NCBI GenBank assembly: GCA_014706295.1
Contig: JACSVZ010000001.1
Span: 41,476,383 to 41,540,382 of the forward strand
DNA from: Lycocorax pyrrhopterus obiensis
Taxonomy: Eukaryota > Chordata > Aves > Passeriformes > Paradisaeidae
Direction of reading: 5' to 3'
DNA: 64,000 nt
Positions 22,590-35,318 of the stretch are shown piece after piece (position 1 is the stretch's first letter; each line of letters begins with the position of its first letter). Below the pieces are notes generated by a model that was not told where the DNA came from, searched no databases, and saw nothing but the letters and a program-made list of their open reading frames with translations. Made by a program: the position numbers and the translations under genes.

Positions 22590-23315
22590 CACTTCCCCAG
22601 CAATTAATATTGGACCCAACACTATTAAAAATCTTCACAAGTAATCTGGATGATGGGATCAAGTGTACCCTTGATGGAGGTTTCCGATGATACCAAACTG
22701 AGTGGGGAAGGGGACACGTCAGAAAGGAGAGCCACCCTGCAGGAACACCTGGGTAGGTGATCAAGAAGAGATCAAGAAATCATTATCCCTCTCTACTCAG
22801 TGCTTGTCAGGCCACACCTGGAATATTGTGCTCAGTTTTTGTCCCTGCTATGCAAAAAAGATGTGGACAAGCTGGAGAGAGTCCAGAGAGGGGCCACAAA
22901 GATGATTGGGAAGCCCATCATGTGGGAAAAGGCAGAGAGAACTCTGTTTGTTCAACCTTGAGAAAGGAAGGCTTAGGGAAGACCTTATCATCATGTTTCC
23001 GTATTTGAACAGTGGCTAAAAAGAAGATGGAGACTCCATTTTACAAGTAGTCACATGGAAAAAGTGTGGAATAATGGGTACAGGTTACCCCTGGGGATTT
23101 CAACTGGACACATGAGGACAATTTTTCACAGTGAGAACAATCAGCCATTGGAACAACCTCTGCAGGGAAGTGGTGGATTCCCTAACACTGGGTATTTTTA
23201 AGATCTGCCTGTACAGGGTGCTGGGCCATCTTGTCTAGACCATGCTCTGGCCGAGAAAGACTGGATCAGATGCCCTTTGAGGTCTCTTCCAACCTGGCAT
23301 CCTATGATTCTGTGA
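22590..23315 (+). repeat. CR1 LINE fragment
   Basis: The 5' part at 22600-22690 carries CR1 reverse-transcriptase-end sequence (AATCTTCACAAGTAATCTGG; GATACCAAACTGAGTGGGGA). The middle has CTTGTCAGGCCACACCTGGA and AGAGAGTCCAGAGAGGGGCC. The tail is GAGGTCTCTTCCAACCTGGC with a CTATGATTCTGTGA end. It is about 0.7 kb, 5' truncated and inserted antisense to CLDN10. Confidence 0.93.
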
Positions 23316-26094
23316 TCTCAGCATTTAAAAAGCCAACTCAAACCACTCACCAAAATCCAGTATGTAAAAAAACCTTACCCTACGAAAAAACCCTTATAAA
23401 CATTGGTACCTCCAGAAAAAGAGAAAAGGAGATAGGCTTTTTTAGAATAAATTTCTGCACTTGCTGTTTCCCCCTTCCCTCTTTATCATGGAAAACTTTA
23501 CAGGAAACTCACTCCTCTAGTCTTAAAACTCTAGGCTGCAAGAACCAAAGCAGTCACTGTCTGAAGTCTGTGGCTGCATATCCACTGTCTCCAATCTGTG
23601 AAATCCATCTGACTGGAGATCACTGCCAGCTCAGGTGGGAGTGAGAAGTTGTTGAAGGGGCTTTGAGGTGGTGACCACTCAGGACCGTGTGAATTCAACT
23701 GCAGAGAACTAAAAGCCACCTTCAACTGCACTAACCAAGCAAGCTAAAAGAAGATTTTTTTCTAATTCTTCCCAAATCCGGGGAGGCATAATTCAATGAA
23801 AGAACTAAAGTACAATATCAGTACAGAAGGAAAATATTCTAGTTGTCACACACATTAAGACCATGAAGTAAACTTCCAAGCAAACCAGTGGAAGCTTCAT
23901 CAGCTGACTGGACATCAACTTACAAAAAGAGCAGACCTTCATACCTTCCTTCCAAATCAGTACAAGTACCCAGGGGAAACGAACACTTTGATTGTCTGAT
24001 TCTTACAGTCCTTGGAAAATAAAGAACAGCTTCAAATCTATCAAAATGGAGACTCTGTGAACTATGCATCATCCATGCAGGGACAAGAAAGCTGAAGGAA
24101 AGCAATTCTCTATAAGAGAGAATGGGAAGTTGGTCAGATAATTTGGATTAACAACCCCATTTATCAGTAAGAATGATGATGATTATGTGAGTTCAAACTG
24201 TGGCAAGGGACAAAAATGATAACGACTGTAAGAGTTAAGGGTTTTTTAATTAAAAGTAGTAAAGAAGGCTGGAGGGAAATCCTGATGGCTGAAACAAGAT
24301 GCTGAACATCTTGTGTCATTTGTTTCCCATCAACAGCCTGTCTTTGACACTGCCAAAATAACTTCAGGAGAGAAATGTCCAGTAATAGGCAAAAGGCTGA
24401 AATCCTCTCTCAGTGAAGAGACAATACCAAATTTCCATAATATACCAGCAAAGCATATTAAATGCTCCTGCAATGCGTAACAAAGTAAGGGTTCACAGAT
24501 GGCAACAAAAAGGAAATTTTACATTGGTTGAGAGAGGAAGGAGCTGAATGCCATCATTAGAGCTCAGTCTGATGCAAGGTCACAGAATGAGCTACATGCA
24601 CTGTGCACAACTCAAATTGAAACTTCTGGATTTCCTCTCTGCCTTTATCTTTGCAGTCATGATTATGTCTGCCCACAGCTGAGTTATGCTGGTTGTCCAG
24701 AAAAAAAGGTAGTTTCTGGAGAGGATGTTTTACTACCATTATTTCAACATTTAAACTGGATTTCTCATTCCTTCACAGTAAAATTCCACCGTGAGGTCTG
24801 CCTGCTTTTTTGCGGCAAACAAGTGTAGGAATACAGTGTAGGAAAAGGACTTTCTGGCAACAAGAATGGTATTTTTCACTAAGAACAGTAAGCCTGATGA
24901 ATAATTAACTTCTGCCTATATAGCCAGGCTCCATTTTCTTCACAGAACTCCACATCCTTCTTTCTTTTGGAGGCCTTTTGATCCTGTCTTCACTGTATCA
25001 AATAAACAGAAACTATAGGGGAATTATGGAGAAAACGAATACAAACTTGTTTTCAACACAAGAAAAGCAGTGTCAGCCCTGCTGCAAATGTAGATCCCTT
25101 TAGTGTTATTTATTAAGACTATTTTCTTTATTTATTTATTCAGACTATTTTCTTTCTATCAAAGAGAAACATAAAGGCTCAGGGTTCCTCACTGATCCCT
25201 TACTTGGGTTTCAGGGAAACGTATACCCAGTGTTTGACATATACTGGAATCACTGCCAAGAAAACTTTAAAATCCTCGCCTTTAAAGAAGAGTTTCCATC
25301 ATGTATGAAGGCAAAACAGGAAAGTCTATGATGCTATAATTTACAGACAGCATTTTCAGACTTGTTAGTTAAGGCGTCAATCCAAAATCCAAGCACTGGT
25401 TTGTGGATTGCTTCTTTTGCAGGTCCCAAGAATTTGTACAGCTTTAAAGGGAGTCTTTAGGGATGCTCATTATTTTTGGTATGGATCCTAAAATTCTGTA
25501 AATATTCACTCCCTTAAATTTAATTGCATGTATAGGCAAAGCATTTATGTTAGTGCTTATAAGAGCGTGGGTTCTGATAAGGTTTATGATCCAAATTTCT
25601 GTCACCTGGATTTGAAAATCTGTCAGCAAAAATTCCACCAAGCCCGCAGAAACCTCTCCTCAAGAGGAATCAAGACTGCACAGTGCTCGAAACCTTTATG
25701 GAAACCACTTTTATCAAAGGCTCAAGGAAATACTTTTCTCCCTTCCCTATCGAATGATGCACCTAATGAGCCCCTCTGTCTTGTGCAATTCTTTTGCGCA
25801 CCTCTGGCATCCAGGCAGGCTTCACTCCCAATTAACCCCAGCTGCCCTGCCAGCCCGCAGTAGAGCTGGGCACACAGAGTGCAGAGCAGTCCCTGTACAG
25901 CAAAGTGTTTGTTCATCGAATTTCAGCACCTGGTTACTCCAGTCAGAAATTGTGATTAAGTAAAACTGCAGCCCACTCTCCTCCTCTGCCCAAGGGGAGA
26001 AGCAGCTGCTCTCTATCTAAACAGGCTCTGGTGCACAGTAGGAAACTTAAGGTCTACTTGTTTGAAAGATTTATGGGTATAGGAAAGTACTTAC

Positions 26095-26176
26095 TTTTGT
26101 GCAACAAAAGAAGGGTCAAAGAACTCAGACGTAATCTTGTTTGCATACAGGGAACAACTAGTCATAGAGCACAGCC
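26095..26176 (-). CDS. CLDN10: CLDN10 coding exon 3
   Basis: After GCTTTTCAG it completes Gly, then reads LCSMTSCSLYANKITSEFFD and PSFVAQ plus two bases before GTAAGT. It covers the end of TM3 and most of the second extracellular loop. Length is 82 nt. The intron to exon 2 is only 164 bases. Confidence 0.96.
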
Positions 26177-26340
26177 CTGAAAAGCATAAGACAAACCATT
26201 CAGTGGAGCTGGCAGCAGAGCTTTGGGCCTGACCCTGAAGTCAACGAAGTCATGGAGGATTGTGCACGGGTTTCTGCGGAAAAGAAGCGGCTCCGGTATG
26301 ACTTCAAAAATGCAAACTGATAGAAATAAAGTATATTTAC

Positions 26341-26502
26341 CAGAGAGTATGAAAATCAGTCCAGCTAAACAAGCTATTTTTGCTTTAGTCTGATCAGAGC
26401 CTCCGACTTTCGTACATTTCATCCCAACCAGTCCAAAAACAGCACCGAAGAAGCCCAGGCAGACAGCAGAGATCATCAACCCTCTGCAGGCTTGGATGTA
26501 AC
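26341..26502 (-). CDS. CLDN10: CLDN10 coding exon 2
   Basis: After TCTCACAG it completes Gly, then reads YIQACRGLMISAVCLGFFGA and VFGLVGMKCTKVGGSDQTKA, ending FILS plus one base before GTAAAT. It holds TM2, the intracellular loop (KCTKVGGSDQTKAK) and the first part of TM3. Length is 162 nt. Confidence 0.97.
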
Positions 26503-27599
26503 CTGTGAGAGAAAGAGCAAGGCTAATATGAGAACTGGGACCATGACGGGTTTTGTTATCGTTCCCCTTTCTTTGTGGAGCATCAGGCACTCACTACTGT
26601 AAATGGAATGAGACTTTGGCTGGAACAGTATCACCGTACCACTGGGCGTGCTCTTCTAGGTGATGTGTGCCCTTCACAGGGCATCATCACCTGAGCCCAG
26701 CTTGTAAGAAACATACTATGGCACTCGGGGCTCCAAAACATAATCCCGTGGCACTGTGTATAGCATCTGCAAGAGGTTGTACCCATGAGCTTTAGAAGAG
26801 CAACTCCACGTGGTCTGATGAGGGGCTGTCACAGGTTGCAGAGCCACCCTGTGCACACAAAGCAAGCCTTACATCAGCCCTGTTGTGCGTGTGTGTCGCA
26901 GATACAATATGACTGGCACTGAGGCTGGCAGCAGTGACCCTGGCTGGGGTCCTGGGCCTTCCTGGGCTTGCCTGGATGTGCCACTGATTCGATTTGGACG
27001 TGCCAAGAAGGCCCTCATTCTGCAAGGAAGTCAGCCACGCACTCAGCTCCGTGGACAACAGTAGTCCCTTGGGATAAAGCAGATCACTGACATACTTAAA
27101 CCTGGACAAAGAGCTTGCACCTGGCTTCAGCCACAAACAATTTGGCTTTGCTGCCCGAGACTGCTCCTAGAGGGACCTCCCAGGGCAGCGCCCTTCAATG
27201 GGACAATGGGCTGCTTGGCCTCTTCTCCCTTCCGGGAATATCTTGTAATTGAAAGACTGTGATAATCTCATATCGCTGCTTACGGGGTGGAACGCTGCAA
27301 TCTTACACAGATGAATAACCATCACAAGATGTTTTTCTTCATAACCTGTTGTTACATCTCATTTAAAATGAAAATGAACTCCCACTATTAGGGTATTCAT
27401 TCTTTTTGCTTTGATCTCCAGTGGGTGGAAATGTTGAGAGCTAAACCACATTGTCATTGCCTATTACACCAAATTTTATGTAATAATAAATAAACAAAAA
27501 ACCCCCACCAAACCCTGCCTAAAAGTTTTAATATGTAAGAAAACAATATATTAAAGCAGGAACTAGAGGACATCTAATGAAAACAGAAGGCAGAGATTC

Positions 27600-27745
27600 A
27601 AAACAAAAGGTGTGCTTGTTTGTAGAATGAAGCTGTGGAACTCCTCTCTACAGGATGTGTGGTCACTAAGGGTTTACAGAGACTCAAAAAGAGATTGGAT
27701 ACATTCATGACAGAGAAATCTGTGTCTGGCTGGCAGGGCTTTGCT
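27600..27745 (+). repeat. Old CR1-like LINE fragment
   Basis: GAATGAAGCTGTGGAACTCC ... GATTGGATACATTCATGACA resembles the 3' part of old CR1 families (the 'tggaactc ... gattggac...ttcatg' pattern). It is strongly diverged, and its ends are not clear. Confidence 0.55.
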
Positions 27746-28989
27746 CTGAGATGCAGATGGCTACCACAGACACTTGGCCACCTTTTGCTATCCTTACTGC
27801 CACCTCCTTTAGCCACTGCTGAAGGCATATCAGCTACAAGATGACCGCCCCATGCTTGAACAATGTTTTAAATCCCCCACTGATTCACAGCTTTGTGCAA
27901 CAAAGCAATTCGTAGCACATAACACTCCGTTTTAGCAGGCCTACAGAACCTGTGAGCTATGGTGCCCATCTGTGAACACAACCTACTGGCATTTATCTAC
28001 ACCTGCTGGCACACAGACGGACTTCTTTCATTTGCAGCATGCTTCTGTAGCCCACCTGCTAAAGAAATACAGTCAATGAAATAAGTGTGACTGTCATATG
28101 GCTCACATGTTGGAATCTAAGAGAGAAAGGAATTCGTGCAAGACCCAGGTTTGAAGACAGCAGCCTTTCTTTGTTATTTTTTGCTATAGGCATGGAAAAG
28201 TTGGCTTATGCTGCTTTAGGTGCTGTGTAATGTATTTCTTGTAGCAGACAGGTAAAGCACAAGATGAAGACTGGAAAGAAAGCTATTATTTTTGACAGGT
28301 CCAATTTATTGACAGTGTTAGCTAGCTAATTGACACATTAAAGTGCTGAACCATGAACATGTTTACCCAGAGGTCCTCTAAACTTTTATTTATGTCTGAA
28401 CCTCCTAGGAAAACCAGTAAATATTCACCCCAACCAAAATATCCAGCATTTGCAAGTAACCACAGGGCTGAAATTCAGTTTTTCCTGAAGGTCAATACAC
28501 AGTTTTAAAATAGGTAGAGGGTAGTGAGACAGCAAGAAATAATTAACTCACTCACTGAGAAATCATTTTCAATTATAAACAGCATGAACTGGAGGACTGC
28601 TCAGTTCTGCTGAATGAATAACCTTTCTCACTAAATAATTCACCAAATTGGGCAGGCCAGCTACAGCACAGCTTGTTTCAGTTCACACAGCAATCAGCCA
28701 ACTGGCACACATTTTTAAAACAAGAGATAGGAAAAAAAAATGACAGTTTACACTAGTACTGTGGAAAAGCAAGAGGCTCTATTAGTCCTGTTAGGTTGAC
28801 AGGAGCATTAGGAAGCATGAAAGGTTGAAATCAACATTTTCACCAAATCTAACCTCCTATTGCTTAGATCCTAGATTCAAACTGTATAATATTTGGCTGT
28901 AGGAGAAATTAAACCTCCTTCTTGCTTTCAAGAAAGCAAGATTATATTGATCACCAAGACCTATAGGGCTTGTTCAGCTTGAAGAAAAA

Positions 28990-29315
28990 AGGATCTGGGG
29001 ACGGGCCTACAGGAAAGCGGGAGAAGAATTTTTTACAAGTGTGTGTAGTGATAGGACAAGGGGAAATGCCTTTAAACCAAAAAAGGGGAGATTTAGATTA
29101 GCTATTAGGAAGAAATTCTTTACTGTGAGGGGGGTGCGACACTGGAACACGTTGTCCAGAGAATATGTGGATGCCCCCTCCCTGGCAGTGTTGAAGGCTG
29201 GATGCGGCTTTGAGCAACCTTTATAGCAAGAGGTGTCCCTGCCCATGGCAGGGGGGTTGGAACTGGATGGTCTTTAAGGTCTCTTCCAACCCAAAACATT
29301 CAGTGATTCTATGAT
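28990..29315 (+). repeat. CR1 LINE 3' fragment
   Basis: GATAGGACAAGGGGAAATGC, TTAGGAAGAAATTCTTTACT, GACACTGGAACACGTTGTCC, GAACTGGATGGTCTTTAAGG, TCTCTTCCAACCC and a final GTGATTCTATGA are diagnostic of a CR1 3' end. It is inserted antisense to CLDN10. Confidence 0.95.
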
Positions 29316-30419
29316 AATGAAGAGGACTGTAAAAGGGAGCTGCCTATTTCTTCACATCCTCCACTCAAGACTAAAACCTGACCTTTTCCGAATGTTTATT
29401 TTCTGTATTTGCACCAGCTTCTGCAGGAAACTTGTCATGTACATACCAACCACCCAAATGAAGCTCCCAAGCAGCAAAAAGCCATGTGTTTTAAACAGAC
29501 AAGCAGACAAACATGCATTACTCATAAAGTCATGTTTAGCAGCATTCCAAGAGAAACCTACTTCAAGGTGGGTTTTTTTTTTTTTTAAACAAATGTGTTT
29601 TGTCTTGCATTCAAATTAATCTTGTTAGAGCTTCATCTTTCTTGCCTCGCTTCTCTCACATTTGCCTCATGCTTACAAAGAGTTAGGAGGCATTCATATA
29701 CTCATATCATATGACACTATGGAAAAAAAAATATATGCAAAGTTCTGGGGACTGCCACTTTCACAATAAATCCTCTGGTGGCATTTTGCAGTCTGCATCA
29801 CGTGAAGTGTAAGAGGTTGCCTTACAGATACAGCACAGATTCCTTCCAAAAGTACACACCCATTGCTTTTGTATGTCTTTCTAAGCTCTAATACCCTCTT
29901 TAACTCATAATTGAATTTTTGTTCAGCTCTGTTCTTGCAAAAGGTCATCAGATCCACTGTTGGAAACATGGAAACTGATATGTCCTCTTTTGGGAAGGTG
30001 GTTTCATCAGTAAATTTCCACCTATGACCAGTGGTACAAAAAATAAATCCGAAATGACTTGAAGTCCCATGGACAGGAAGAGCATTTTTGCTAGCATACA
30101 GAATGTGGGGCTTAGCACTTAATGACAGCTGGCCAAATTGATTTCTTCTACAGGAGTGCATAAAAGTGGAAGGGGGCCACAAGCAATTTTCTCTGGACGC
30201 CGTTTGTGTGGAGTGATGGCCTAAAAGCCATCAGGGCAGCCCTGCTGCTGTGCCATCCCACAGCAATCTGGGGAGGACAGTCCAAGCCCACTCCGTGATA
30301 CAAACCAAAATGAAGGTAAAGAGGAGCCGTCTCCTGAGCACCCCTGACCCAAACTATGACACTGCTTCTGAAAAACGAAGGACTTCTCCTGCACTCCACA
30401 GGAGAACTCCAGCAACTGG

Positions 30420-30535
30420 CATAGAATCATAGAGTCATCGGGTGGTTTGGGTTGGGAGGCACCTCAGAGGTCATCTAGTTCCTACCCCCTGCCATGGGAA
30501 GGGACACCTCACATAGACAAGGTTGCTCAAAGCAC
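30420..30535 (-). repeat. CR1 LINE 3' fragment
   Basis: The reverse complement of the CR1 end: ATAGAATCATAGAGTC followed by GGGTTGGGAGGCACCTCAGA and GGTCATCTAGTT. It is about 115 bases, in the same strand as CLDN10. Confidence 0.92.
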
Positions 30536-33059
30536 AGTGACACCCTGATTTCTTTCCCCCTCATTTTGCCTCTGATCCCCTGGAAGACCTGAGCAGTCCC
30601 TATGGATAAGAAGTCCAGCAACACTTAGAGGTTTCTGATTTGACCAAAAAAAAAAATTTCCATAGAAGAGGAACTGCTCTGTGAGGCAAATCCTCTCCAT
30701 CTGTGTGAGGGAGGAGTGGAGCAGAGCCACATTTCCCTGGGAAAACAGAAATAATTTTAGTGATTTCCCAGTCATGCTCTACCATTTTGAGGAGAGCAAT
30801 ATATTGTCACTACATGCGTCTTTATAGGGTCATTGTTTCAGCTCACAAACACTTCACTGAAAACAGGAAACCAGATCTGCCCTGTTCTGTGTCTTCTGAG
30901 TCCCCCACCTGAGGATGGAGTCAGGAAGTTCCCACATTCCCAATCACAGGGAATGGGATCCACCTTAGACATGTAAGTCTGGGCAAAGAGGAAGAGGAGG
31001 GAAGGGAGAGGCTAGACAAGGGCTGAGGCAGATTTGTCTACTTGTTGAGACAGAAATTCTTTAAGCCACGAGTGACACACCGCAGCCCTGAAGTGCACTC
31101 CCCCACAGGGGAAGGTTTAGGGTGAAGAGGGGACACACACACCCACAGTCAGCTGATAACAGGTTCCCTGCAGAGCTGTAACCACAAGGAGGGGAGTCTG
31201 GGCTAGGCTACCTACTGAAAGCAACCCTAACTGCGGCGGCTGCCCCTCTGACCCTACCCAGTGTGCCTGGTCTGGGCTGGGGGGGGTACATCACTCTCCC
31301 TCCAGCCTGCCTTTCATTCACATTGTGCCTGGGTACCAGAATCTGACCCCATAGCATTTAGAGATGCTATTGAGAAACACTGAAGCCAAGAATTTTCCAC
31401 TACTGATAAACAACCTGGCCAGAAGGATTGGGACAGGGCTCTTCCAGATGTGCATTTCAGATTCGCTTCTGTCCAAAATGACCTGATGGCTCTTCCACTG
31501 TGCACAAGGCACCTTGGAAACTCATTCCTTGGCCAAGTGGAACATGCTACCCAACACACAAAGTTTCAATGCACAAGCATTTGGGGGAATGGGCGGTAAG
31601 GACCTTGCTGTCAAGTGTCATCATCTTCCTGAAAATTTAAATGTTCCCAATACTGCATACTTTGTAACTAAGCTTTTCTTACACTGAAAACAGATTCACC
31701 CAGACCTAAAAGAACAGCTAAACAATAGCCTCAAGGGATCCAAAAGGTTTCGCACCAATGATCACTCCGTGCCCGCCTGCACAGAGACCACAGCTCCTTG
31801 CCCAGTCCTGGAAACTACATTCTCAGCTGCTACACTTGGCCACAGAGTGACTGATGTCAATGGAGGCCAGCCAGCTCTCCTGTCCCTTTGGAGGAACTGG
31901 CAAACCCCTCTTCCTCCATGGGGCTGGGTCAAAAGAAGGTCTGGGGAACAGCACTTCTCCACCCGAGGGAAACATCCTGCAATAGTGATGCTTAAGGGTT
32001 GCCTGTGTTCCCTCTTTTTGTATCTTGATCTCTTTCAGCCATTTCTACATACAGAGGTTAAAGGTTTTCTGATATTGGTATTAACGTCATGTTCATATTA
32101 ATCCCCATTACAACAGTAATAATCTCTGTTAGTGATTAGATTAACAGACCTTCCTTTCCTCTTAAACAAATGTTTTAACACCAAAATACCTTCTCAGACT
32201 CCAGTGCAAAGGGGATGTCTTGCGAAACAGTGAGCAGCAGGCACGATCTTTTGTGAGTATCAAAGCCACTGGAACACTGCATATTGCATTAATTTATAAC
32301 TATAAAAACCTAGAAAAGCTGCCATAATTTTAGAAACCTTTCCCCCCTTTCTTTATAGTCACTCCTGAACCCACAAACTGATGCCATACACACTTCTCCT
32401 GTTTCTATCAGCCATAATCAGTGTGGATTTATCAACTAAAAGTTCAGTTGTAAAGATTTCCTGCAGTGAACCAGTTTCCCAGTACAGCTTCCTTAAAGGG
32501 CAAAAATGTTTCCCCTTAATCAGGGAAGAAACGCAGCACCAACTCAATCTTTGGTTTCAAGCCCTATAGCAAAACTCTTAGCTTTGCTTCAAAAGCAAAG
32601 CACTGCCCTAAAGCTGAGCAAAGCTATGCATCCCTTCTGCATACCTTTGCATCCCTGACTGCCCCGAGCTTTTACACTGTCATTTATCAATGAAGCAATT
32701 ACATCTGAGTTAATAACCGCTTAGCAAAACCAGCAACGGAAGATTAATTAAAACAAAACGACGCCAAGGCTTGTTCTTGTCCACCGACCGTTGCATGGCT
32801 GGCAAAACCATAACAAAGAGGAATGTCACGACGGTCGGAAAATAAATCGGCAAGAAAAAATTGCCTACATTCTTCTTGTGTCAAATCCACACACACACTC
32901 TTCTGATGGGGAAAAAAAGGCAGGTAGTGACAGCACGAGAGGCCAAAACGGGCACTTGGGCACAAAGCTCAACCAGTGGGTTTTTGGGAGGAAAAAACCC
33001 CGCTCCCACAGAGGTGTGCACAAGCAGCACGCTGCCACCTGCCTGGGGACACGGGGGCA

Positions 33060-33735
33060 CCTGCCCGTGAGCCCGAGGGGGAGCCGCCTCCGTCAGGTCC
33101 CCGCCGCCCGCCCGGCCCCGCTCGGCGCACCCCGACCCCCCGCTGCCCGCCCGCCCCGCCGGGGCCGGCCCGGGAGCGGCCCCGGGAGCTCCCGCACAGG
33201 GGACACCGGGGAGGTGTCGGAGTGGGGGTCAGCGGGAGCCTGACCGTCCAGCGCCAGCATGGATGGGAAGTCCTTGCAGTTGGAGACGCCGGTGGAGTCG
33301 GTCACGCAGGTCTTCCAGAGGTTGGCCCAAAAGGTGGCGGTGGTGATGACCGTGCCATCGATGGTGGACACCTTCCAGTAGTCGGTGGGCAGCGTGGAGG
33401 AGACCAGCACCCATCCCGAGATGGTCAGCAGGAACGCAATGATCTCCGCCGACGTGCTCGCCATGGGCCCGGCAGCAGGCGGCGGGCGGCGCGGAGCCGC
33501 GGCGGATCCCGGCGAGCCCGGGGGCGGCGGATCCCGGCAGCAGCGGGCGGAGCGGGGCCGAGCCGAGCCGAGCGCGGCGGGGCGGGGGCGGCGGCCGCGG
33601 CCGCGCAGCCCAATCAGCACCGGCAGCTCCTGGCATCGCCCCGGGGCCGCCCCCGCCCCGCCCGGCCCCGGCATCGCCCCGGAGTCCCCGGAGCGGACCC
33701 CAGCACGGCCCGGCGGGGCGCTTCCCGGGGTGGTG
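33060..33735. promoter_or_regulatory. CpG island and likely CLDN10 promoter
   Basis: A sharp rise in G+C and CpG density compared with all flanking DNA. It covers CLDN10 exon 1, its splice donor and about 270 bases upstream of the ATG at 33464. A CCAATCAG box (33610-33617) in the upstream part fits NF-Y. I see no clear TATA box. The start site is inferred to lie between about 33480 and 33600. Confidence 0.8.
33245..33464 (-). CDS. CLDN10: CLDN10 coding exon 1 (b type) with start codon
   Basis: ATG at 33464-33462, in the context GGCCCATGG, opens MASTSAEIIAFLLTISGWVL, then VSSTLPTDYWKVSTIDGTVI, and continues to FPSMLALD plus one base before GTCAGG. It holds TM1 and the first extracellular loop with W30, N48-L49-W50, C53 and C63. 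An in-frame upstream extension to an ATG at 33923 exists but runs through GC-rich promoter sequence and is not part of claudins, so the 33464 start is chosen. Confidence 0.98.
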
Positions 33736-34358
33736 ATATGAACCAGACCCGAAAACAAACAAACAAATAGCGGCGTGAGCTGTAATTTGGGGTTAGATTC
33801 TCCTTCCCCTGCAGGTGCTCGTGCGGGGGTCGGGAGGGGGTGGCAGCAGCGGGACAGGTGCGTCCTTAGCATCTCCTCCCTAGCTGCAGGTTTGCATCTG
33901 TTTCCGTACGGCCCCCCTGCCATCCTCCCCGCAAACAGCCTTGCCAGGAGGGTGGCTTTGAGGAGTGCTTGCAGAATACAGGTGTGCCGGCCGTGAGCGC
34001 TCCATATTCCTACAGGGACGTAAGCTTTAGAAATGCATTACAAGGTTTTTTAATCCTCTGAATTTCAGCTGGCCCCCTGATACTATCCAGCCATAGATGA
34101 TACAGCATTTGATACCTGTTTTTGCAACGTGAGTTGACGAACTTGGGATTTTCTACCTCAGTTTTAATGCAGTGGCATTTGAGCGTGCAGCTCACAGGTC
34201 GAGAGAGTTATCCACAGTGGTTTCTTCTCTTGTTTGAAGCTGTTTACTTTCCACATCAGTAGTATATTTGCCATTGATGTGGAAAGTACACTGCCGGTCT
34301 TTACTTTCCTCCTATTTATTTCAAAACTATTGTTACATTTTCTAAACCTTTTTGCCAG

Positions 34359-34928
34359 ATGGGCAATCACTGGAGGATAGGAAGCCACATTTGCATCATT
34401 ATTCTTCTGATAAATGCTCTTTGGTTTTGCCGTGTGGACACAAACCCGGATGTAACCACCGTACAGACCTATATTAGAAAGAAAAAAAACGGAAAACCCC
34501 TCAGAGTTAGATGTACCCTTGGATGTGTGTCAGAGCTCAGTGGGAACAGGGTGTTTGTTGATCTGTTAGTGCTCCAGCAGGATAAAAGGGGGTCCACAGA
34601 CGCATTTACTGACGCAGTGGTTCTCTGCCTGCCCTCTGCCTCCTTGGTACCCTCTGACCTGCAGGTGATGCACAGCAGCATTGGCAGGGAAGAAGGAGAG
34701 GGGAAAGCAGGCAGGAGGCTTGTTTGCACAGCAGCATTGAGCATGGAGCATGCTACAGCTCCATTCAACCTCTGTGCCAAGATGCCTTCTTCTCTCCCCA
34801 GGAGGGGAAAGAAGCAGAGTCATGAAGTAGGTGAGCCACCCTCCAGTATGATGTCAGACTGCAGCCAGAGCTCACTTCGGAACACCAAGATGACCACAGA
34901 TCCAAGTCCCATTTCCATAATGTTATGA
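34359..34928 (+). other. Unexplained 189-codon open frame
   Basis: The longest open frame outside the known genes and repeats. It starts with a hydrophobic stretch (SHICIIILLINALWFC, near residues 8-23) that looks like a signal or membrane segment; the rest has no domain I recognise and has mixed, low-complexity composition. Two minus-strand frames (34469-34780, 34566-34823) are open through the same DNA, suggesting a stop-poor stretch rather than selection. It lies about 0.9 kb upstream of the CLDN10 ATG on the opposite strand. Probably non-coding. Confidence 0.2.
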
Positions 34929-35318
34929 TCTAGTTATTGTAAAGCATGGCAGCAGAAAGGAAAAAGAAAAGAAAGATTTTTTGAATATTTTCTCCCATCA
35001 TCTCACTTTGAGATCTTGCAGACTGGAATTATGTTGGTGGTGGTAAAGTAGATCAATCCAAGCTATCAACTAGTATCTAATCAAGTCTGAGGCAGGAGAG
35101 TTGAGTCCAAACCTGGGTCATCATGTTTTCTTGACATAGGAAGCTCACCTATTCTTTTGTTGATAACACTACTTTGCTTGGTGAATCCAGGGAGCAGCCT
35201 TTGGGCAAATTTTGGCCAGGGCCCATCAGAACTTTTTGGTGTGCTGCCATGCAATAACCAGAAGGCCGGAGTGAGTGTTGAAGGATGGGAACATAGCCAG
35301 GATACCTCTAGGCCTGAG

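Larger units (their letters stand above)
19135..26094 (-). other. CLDN10 intron 3
   Basis: A 7-kb intron. It holds an interstitial telomeric tract (19378-19405), an alternating purine-pyrimidine stretch (about 19655-19770) and a CR1 fragment (about 22590-23315). The numerous short open frames on both strands (for example 19558-19971 -, 19342-19653 +) match no family. Confidence 0.65.
26503..33244 (-). other. CLDN10 intron 1
   Basis: A 6.7-kb intron with donor GTCAGG and acceptor CTCACAG. It contains CR1 pieces (27600-27745, 28990-29315, 30420-30535), a poly-T at 29573-29586 and a GC-rich first 180 bases that belong to the CpG island. The 162-codon minus-strand frame at 29694-30182 is discussed under findings. 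No exon 1a of claudin-10 type was found here. Confidence 0.65.
17945..33735 (-). other. CLDN10: CLDN10 gene (claudin-10, b-type first exon)
   Basis: Gene-level entry. Five coding exons (33464-33245, 26502-26341, 26176-26095, 19134-19027, 18319-18205) join in phase to 687 nt, giving 228 residues plus stop, the usual length for claudin-10b. Claudins are four-pass tight-junction proteins; claudin-10b forms paracellular cation-selective pores in kidney, gland and other epithelia. Visible features are TM1 (about residues 7-27), the first extracellular loop with W30, the NLW signature at 48-50 and the disulphide cysteines C53 and C63, acidic D36 and D56 that fit cation selectivity, TM2 (about 78-98), TM3 (about 115-135), TM4 (about 160-181), and the C-terminal PDZ ligand ending KNAYV. 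A CpG island covers the first exon. All introns are GT-AG. Alternative first exon 1a was not found. Confidence 0.97.

Noticed and set aside
32784..32838. 8-bp inverted repeat CCGACCGT ... ACGGTCGG in CLDN10 intron 1
   Set aside because: Short arms with a 39-base spacer are expected by chance in this much DNA.
32976..33923. Long + and - strand open frames (up to 276 codons) over the CpG island
   Set aside because: They are GC-driven shadows. The real product is the minus-strand claudin exon starting at 33464. The + frame and the upstream extension have proline/arginine/alanine-rich composition with no family match.
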